Shown piece by piece: positions 6,497 to 10,430 of a DNA stretch of 10,430 bases. The stretch comes from Alphaproteobacteria bacterium. GTDB lineage: Bacteria; Pseudomonadota; Alphaproteobacteria; Rickettsiales; JAFLCR01. The stretch covers positions 1 through 10,430 of the forward strand of contig JAFLCR010000063.1 of NCBI GenBank assembly GCA_017302755.1. The letters run 5' to 3'. The stretch's first letter is position 1; each line of letters opens with the position of its first letter. The notes beneath the pieces were generated by a model. It ran no database searches and was not told the DNA's origin. It worked only from the letters and a program-made list of their open reading frames with translations. The translations under genes and the position numbers were made by a program.

Positions 6497-8476
6497 ATGG
6501 TTCTGCATTTACTTCCGCAGTCTTCGACTGTTGGAGAAGAGAAGGAAGAATCAAGGTATGGTTCCATACGCACAAAATTCACTGCTCCGTTCGCTGCTGG
6601 GCGGACGCAAAACTCTGGACATGAGACACCTCCTTGTTCGCTCGTCATTTACGCAAACACAAAGGCGCCCGCACTCAATAGTTTCTTTTCGTCGTCTTAA
6701 GGAGTATGCTCCGATGGGCGGCCTTGTTTCTCGGGGAGCTTCGTGATGGTCTGACCATGATCAACATGCAGTCTGCTTTTCTTATTGTCAGTCGTGTAAG
6801 TCCCTCCTACCACTGCCTTTCGCGTTCTGAAGGGGCAACCGTATCGCCTACAACGCCACCGCCACAGTCTGCTCGCAAGATTTCTTATTGTCGTTGTAAT
6901 TTCTTGCTGTAACTGCTTGCTCTCGCAGAACTACTCGGAAAAGCAAGCTGGAGTTTTGTTTTTTGGTATGTCTTGACAAGAAATTACCGTTGAATGAGCG
7001 TTTAATGCACGAATCCAGAGGGCTCACGAATTTTTCCTCACCGCCATGGTATGACAGTTTTTGGAATGAGCCAGTTCCTTTTTCAAACTCCAGCGGGCTA
7101 TCTTTATGACTACACTGAACGAAAACTACTGTGGCTCACCACGGCAGCTGTCGCCACCACGTTCCTCACCGTCTGCACGGCAGCGTTCGCGACGGACTAT
7201 GGTGGGAACCTGAAGCTCATGGTCTTGATCAAGTTCATTCAAGGCGCTGTGACTTCATTCATTCCTCCTGGCTTAAACAGCATCACTCAAGGAATTGTTG
7301 GTGCCCAGGGCATGACTTCGCAAGTCAGCGTCAACGAGATGATGAAGTAAGCGCGATTTTCTGCCGCCCACTGCTTTCTGACTGTGATGCGGACTAACAC
7401 AAGATGCAATCGTTGTATGCAGCCACTTGGGGACGGCGATTATTGTACTGACAGGGTCTGTACTGGGTGTGTTGATCTACCCTAACTTGGGATGGCTTTT
7501 TATTGTGTCCCCTATCGCGTGCTGTGGTTTCGTGTACTTCCTGAACAAAATTCGGAAAGAGGACATTGACCACGATGCCGCTCGAGGGCTACTGAAGGAA
7601 CCAAAGTCAACTTTGGCGTCGCCTAGTAGAGAGTATCACCCGCAGTTGAAGGACTCAATGGATGGCAACAATAAAGGATTTGACAGCCGGCCTAGCTTCA
7701 ACTTTGGCTGGCAAAGCGTCAGTCCTTCCCTCGCCGATCCTGCTGTGCTTCACGCTGATACACCGTGGAAAGTCCTTCGCGACCCAGTGCTCCTGACCTT
7801 CATTGTTATTGTCTTCCTGTTCCATGCGGCCAACGGAACCGTGCTGCCTTTGGTCATGCAGACGTTGGCTCTGGACAGCGGTCGAACAGGAATATTGATG
7901 AGTGGACTATGCATAATTGTTGCCCAAGTCTTCATGGTCCTAACTGCCAAGATTTGCGGAGACTATTCGGGAAAATACGGTCGAAAGGCTCTGTTTCTTA
8001 TTGGATTGTTCTCAGTTCCCATCCGATGCTTAATCTTGACATTGCTGCTTCAGATCCGTGGCAACGACGTTGCATCCTCTTGGCTTCAATTCCTAATCCT
8101 CTCCACCCAAATTCTCGACGGGGTGGGGGCCGGATCGTTCGGAACCATGTACATTCTTGTGACTAGCGATATATCCGGTGGAACAGGACGCTTTGCAATG
8201 ACGCTAGGTCTAACAACTGCTGCCATGTCCATCGGGGGTACCGTTTCTGGCTACTTGGGTGAAGCACTAGCTCAAGATCTTGGTTACGAGAAGGCATTTT
8301 ATATCCTTATGTTTATGGCGTTGGTTCCCGCTCTCTCTTACCTCTTATTCATGCCTGAGACGCTTCCCTTGATATCCAAGACCGATGCATTCCCTCGATC
8401 AATCGGAAGCATCAAGGAGGAGGAAGATCACGAGGAGCCCCACGCTGCGCAGACCTCGTATGCTGAGCTGAGCTAA
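6497..8476 (+). CDS. Major facilitator superfamily transporter, five exons (eukaryotic, diatom-like)
   Basis: Proposed exons are 6497-6555, 6702-6795, 6929-6965, 7058-7346 and 7423-8476; joined they keep frame and give 510 residues. The strongest check is the join GVLFF/V/FGMSQFLFQTPAG across exons 3 and 4, a continuous family-like segment. GYLYDYTERKLLWL (about 77-90) is the MFS signature loop between helices 2 and 3, and GDYSGKYGRKALFLIG repeats it between helices 8 and 9. A charged central loop (KEDIDHDAARG, then a Ser/Pro-rich stretch) and a charged C-terminus (IKEEEDHEEPH) lie on the cytosolic side. The substrate is unknown. The start is uncertain: ATG 6497 uses a 146-base first intron, whereas ATG 6706 would skip it, and an exon further upstream cannot be excluded. 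Codon use and introns are eukaryotic, unlike the first half of the window. Confidence 0.75.
6556..6701 (+). other. Putative intron 1 of the transporter gene
   Basis: Donor CAAG|GTATGG; acceptor TTTCTTTTCGTCGTCTTAAG with a good pyrimidine tract. Splicing joins EEKEESR to SMLRWAALF in frame (phase 2). It is the least certain of the introns because translation could begin at ATG 6706 instead. Confidence 0.45.
6796..6928 (+). other. Intron 2 of the transporter gene
   Basis: Donor CGT|GTAAGT, acceptor GCTTGCTCTCGCAG, 133 bases, phase 0. Without removal the frame ends at 6912; with removal MQSAFLIVSR continues as NYSEKQAGVLFF. Confidence 0.8.
6966..7057 (+). other. Intron 3 of the transporter gene
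   Basis: Donor TTTTG|GTATGT, acceptor GGTATGACAG, 92 bases, phase 1. The preceding exon is only 37 bases long. The split codon becomes GTT (Val), giving the expected hydrophobic run GVLFFVFGMSQF. Confidence 0.8.
7347..7422 (+). other. Intron 4 of the transporter gene
   Basis: Donor GATGAA|GTAAGC, acceptor GTTGTATGCAG, 76 bases, phase 2, with a branch-point-like CTAAC at about 7394. It contains an in-frame stop at the donor; splicing gives NEMMNHLGTAIIVLTG. Confidence 0.85.
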
Positions 8477-8933
8477 TGGCGTAGCCTATACATTCTGCCT
8501 ATACACAATAAAATGCACCTCTAGTAGTTGCTTCATTTTCATTAGCACAAAATTCTTCTCGCCCCGAAGACAACACTCATCGCTAGAGCGCTCTGAGTGA
8601 GCATTTCACATTAAGCGTTGCCATTTGCTTACTCATAGGTTGCTGGATTTATTAACTAGTATAGTACTGTACTATACTTCAGCTGTTGTTCTCATAATTT
8701 TTTGTTGTTGTGTGTATTCATACCGAGGCTCAACTGCGTACGATAAGTCGTCATGGGTCGTATGGAATTTACAAACTCTCAATTCTTTCTTGGAAGCAAC
8801 TATGAATGAAAACAAGCGTTCCTTGCAGGACTAGTCTCTCTGCACTTTGACCCCATCTCTCGCTTTGTCGTAACTCAAATTCGCTCTCAGCGTCGTTCCA
8901 CTCTACCAGCTGTGGCATCAGCTCTCGAGATTA
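8477..8933. other. Intergenic spacer between transporter and glycosyltransferase
   Basis: AATAAA at 8507-8512, 31 bases after the transporter stop, may be a polyadenylation signal. A perfect 21-bp palindrome lies at 8658-8678. The rest is AT-leaning with T-rich stretches, and it would hold the promoter of the next gene. A 69-codon open frame at 8625-8834 starts with TTG, has no family resemblance and is probably chance. Confidence 0.5.
8658..8678. repeat. Perfect 10-bp inverted repeat (21-bp palindrome)
   Basis: AGTATAGTAC, one T, then GTACTATACT. Both arms match completely. It sits about 270 bases upstream of the glycosyltransferase start and 180 bases after the transporter stop. It could be a binding site for a dimeric factor, a hairpin in a transcript, or a remnant of a small mobile element; nothing else of the latter is visible. 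Confidence 0.6.
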
Positions 8934-10430
8934 ATGCCTGATATTCATCGGAGAAGGGCTCTCATCCATGGCGACGAACAATCCGTTACAAGTCCTATTG
9001 CAAGTTGTGATGATGCTCCGACACGAAGCGTTCCCAAGTTTCGTCGCTATTCGTCGTTCGGGATCGTCAAAGTCGGAGCTGCTTTGGCCGCAGCTGTTTG
9101 TCTCATTGGCTCACTGCCTCTGAAAATTCGAATTTCAATTTCTTCACCACGGAAGATTGGATTACTGAGTGACCACGTCGAGTACCACGTTATCTTTTCC
9201 TCTGGATGCTCCTTGAAGCAAGACTGGCAGTCGTACCTGTTCTTTTATCATGCCATGATATCAGAGCAACCGGGAACTATAACTCGTATTGCCTCGGGCT
9301 GCACCGAAGAGAACAAGGAAAAGCTGGCCGAGCTGTTTGACCAAATGATCGCCAGTATGACCGCTTTACCTGGACGGTTTCGCATCCACTTCACTCCCGA
9401 TTATTCCAACCAGAAAGAAGGAGCAGATTACAAGTATTGGAACAAGCCTTTCGGCACGAAGCACTGGATGGAGCACGTTCTGGGGTTTCCGCATCATCCA
9501 CAAAATAAAGATGCGATTGTAATTTTGATGGATCCGGATCAGGTCATTCAACGTCCCTTTGTGAACAACGACTTCTCCGATACCAACTGGATTGATTTGG
9601 AGCCGCATCAAGTGCCTCGAACCTATGTGGACCACGGCAAACCTGCTGGACAGCTGTACGGATTTGGCCTTGATTGGAAGAGGCAAGCATTCGTCGAAAG
9701 GATTCTAAGGGGAAAGCCGTCCCCCCTTACAAATCTTACGGATAAGGAAGCGTCGCTGGGATACGTTGTCGGTCCGCCTTACATTGCCACAGCGAGCGAT
9801 ATGTACAATATTGTCACCACGTGGAGTGAATTCGCCGTTCCTGTGTATGAGGAGTACCCAGATCTTCTTGCTGAAATGTATGCTTATTGCCTCGCGGCGG
9901 CACATCTTCGTTTACCTCATCAGACCGCAATAAGGTAACAGCTGCAGTGTGTGAACCAGTGACAATGTATCACGTCAAGATTACTGAAAAGTATGCTTTT
10001 CTACCTTTCTCCAAGCTTCATGATATCCGATGTTACGATGTCAGAGAAAGCAGAAGGTTGGGAGTACATCGACAGCTTGCCAGACTTGGAGCTCTGCAAG
10101 CCCCCGAAGTCACGCAACCTTCCTAATGTTCTTCACTACTGCCACCGTTACGGTCTAGGAAATTGGATGTTTGGTAAACACCGACTTCCACAAGCCTTCA
10201 TATCGTGTGATCAACCGCTAATGAAGGAACCTCCACACGACGTGGCACTTCAATACAACTACACGATGTGGCCCGATGGATCGTCCGATACCTGGACGCG
10301 GAAGGAAGTTCGACGAAACGCTTTTGCCATGTGTCATATGATACGAGCAGCAAACTCTGCCGCAACGCACTTCAAGCAGAAACATTGCCAAAACGGGAAA
10401 GCTAATTACAATAAGTCTCTCGTCTTTCCC
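8934..10430 (+). CDS. Type II membrane glycosyltransferase, SERGT/HPAT-like (3' partial)
   Basis: Two exons are visible, 8934-9934 and 10016-10430, together 472 residues with no stop at the window end. Residues 1-43 are cytosolic, about 44-62 (IVKVGAALAAAVCLIGSLP) form the membrane anchor, and the catalytic domain follows from VEYHVIFSSGCS (82-93). Features shared with plant and algal peptidyl-serine alpha-galactosyltransferase and hydroxyproline O-arabinosyltransferase proteins are QSYLFFYHAM, ITRIASGC, YKYWNKPFG, the metal-binding type DPD in VILMDPDQ (200-202), VGPPYIATASDMY and LLAEMYAYCLAAAHLRLPHQ. Exon 2 continues with NVLHYCHRYGLGNWMFGKHR. It would act in the ER or Golgi adding sugar to Ser or Hyp of secreted proteins. 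Family is firm; the sugar and acceptor are not. Confidence 0.85.
9935..10015 (+). other. Intron of the glycosyltransferase gene
   Basis: Donor CAATAAG|GTAACA, acceptor CTACCTTTCTCCAAG, 81 bases, phase 2. Reading through gives a stop at once (TAA 9936-9938). Splicing yields LPHQTAI-S-FMISD, matching the expected continuation of the family. Confidence 0.85.

Noticed and set aside
8625..8834. Small membrane-like open frame of 69 codons
   Set aside because: Starts with TTG in eukaryotic DNA, overlaps the palindrome, and its hydrophobicity comes from T-rich sequence.
1..10430. tRNA, rRNA, CRISPR arrays, transposase or integrase genes, attachment sites
   Set aside because: I looked for their typical signatures on both strands by eye and saw none, so no mobile element explains the bacterial-eukaryotic join.

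Overview
This window looks like a composite of at least two, and probably three, unrelated genomes. Bases 1 to about 5,740 are GC-rich bacterial DNA with tightly packed, intron-free genes and Shine-Dalgarno-like sites. Its gene content (class III-type PHA synthase, phaA, phaB, a Lys/Ala histone H1-like protein, a VirB2/TrbC-type pilin and a prepilin-like protein) fits an alphaproteobacterium, though the phylum-level call is an inference. Bases from about 6,150 to 10,430 are less GC-rich, carry spliceosomal introns with GT..AG borders (76-146 nt), and encode two proteins of a type I recognise from diatoms and other stramenopiles. Between them, about 5,745-6,160, lies a fragment in its own frame that resembles the C-terminal end of the membrane/VWA (BatA-like) proteins of Planctomycetes and related bacteria.

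Layout, bacterial part: a small coiled-coil, basic-tailed protein (1-402) overlaps a PHA synthase (323-1408). These are followed on the same strand by acetyl-CoA acetyltransferase phaA (1481-2656) and acetoacetyl-CoA reductase phaB (2669-3394), giving the full route from acetyl-CoA to polyhydroxybutyrate. A lysine-rich histone-like gene (3624-3908) follows and ends in two hairpins, the second a textbook intrinsic terminator. Next comes a secreted protein made of two tandem VirB2/TrbC-like pilin units (about 4073-4660), with an 11-bp tandem repeat upstream that resembles a PhoB-type box. A minus-strand prepilin-like protein (4679 to about 5732 or beyond) converges on it. That gene has no in-frame start near its type IV prepilin leader, consistent with its 5' end being cut off at the first junction.

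Layout, eukaryotic part: a five-exon major facilitator superfamily transporter (6497-8476), a 457-base spacer with a polyadenylation-like AATAAA and a perfect 21-bp palindrome, then a type II membrane glycosyltransferase of the peptidyl-serine galactosyltransferase / hydroxyproline arabinosyltransferase kind (8934 to the window end; two exons seen, 3' end missing).

The simplest reading is an assembly or cloning chimera of a diatom with its associated bacteria; a real insertion of bacterial DNA in a diatom chromosome is possible but less likely. The most interesting bacterial biology is the double-unit pilin with its putative phosphate-type promoter, and the stand-alone AAKK-type DNA-binding protein beside a PHB operon.
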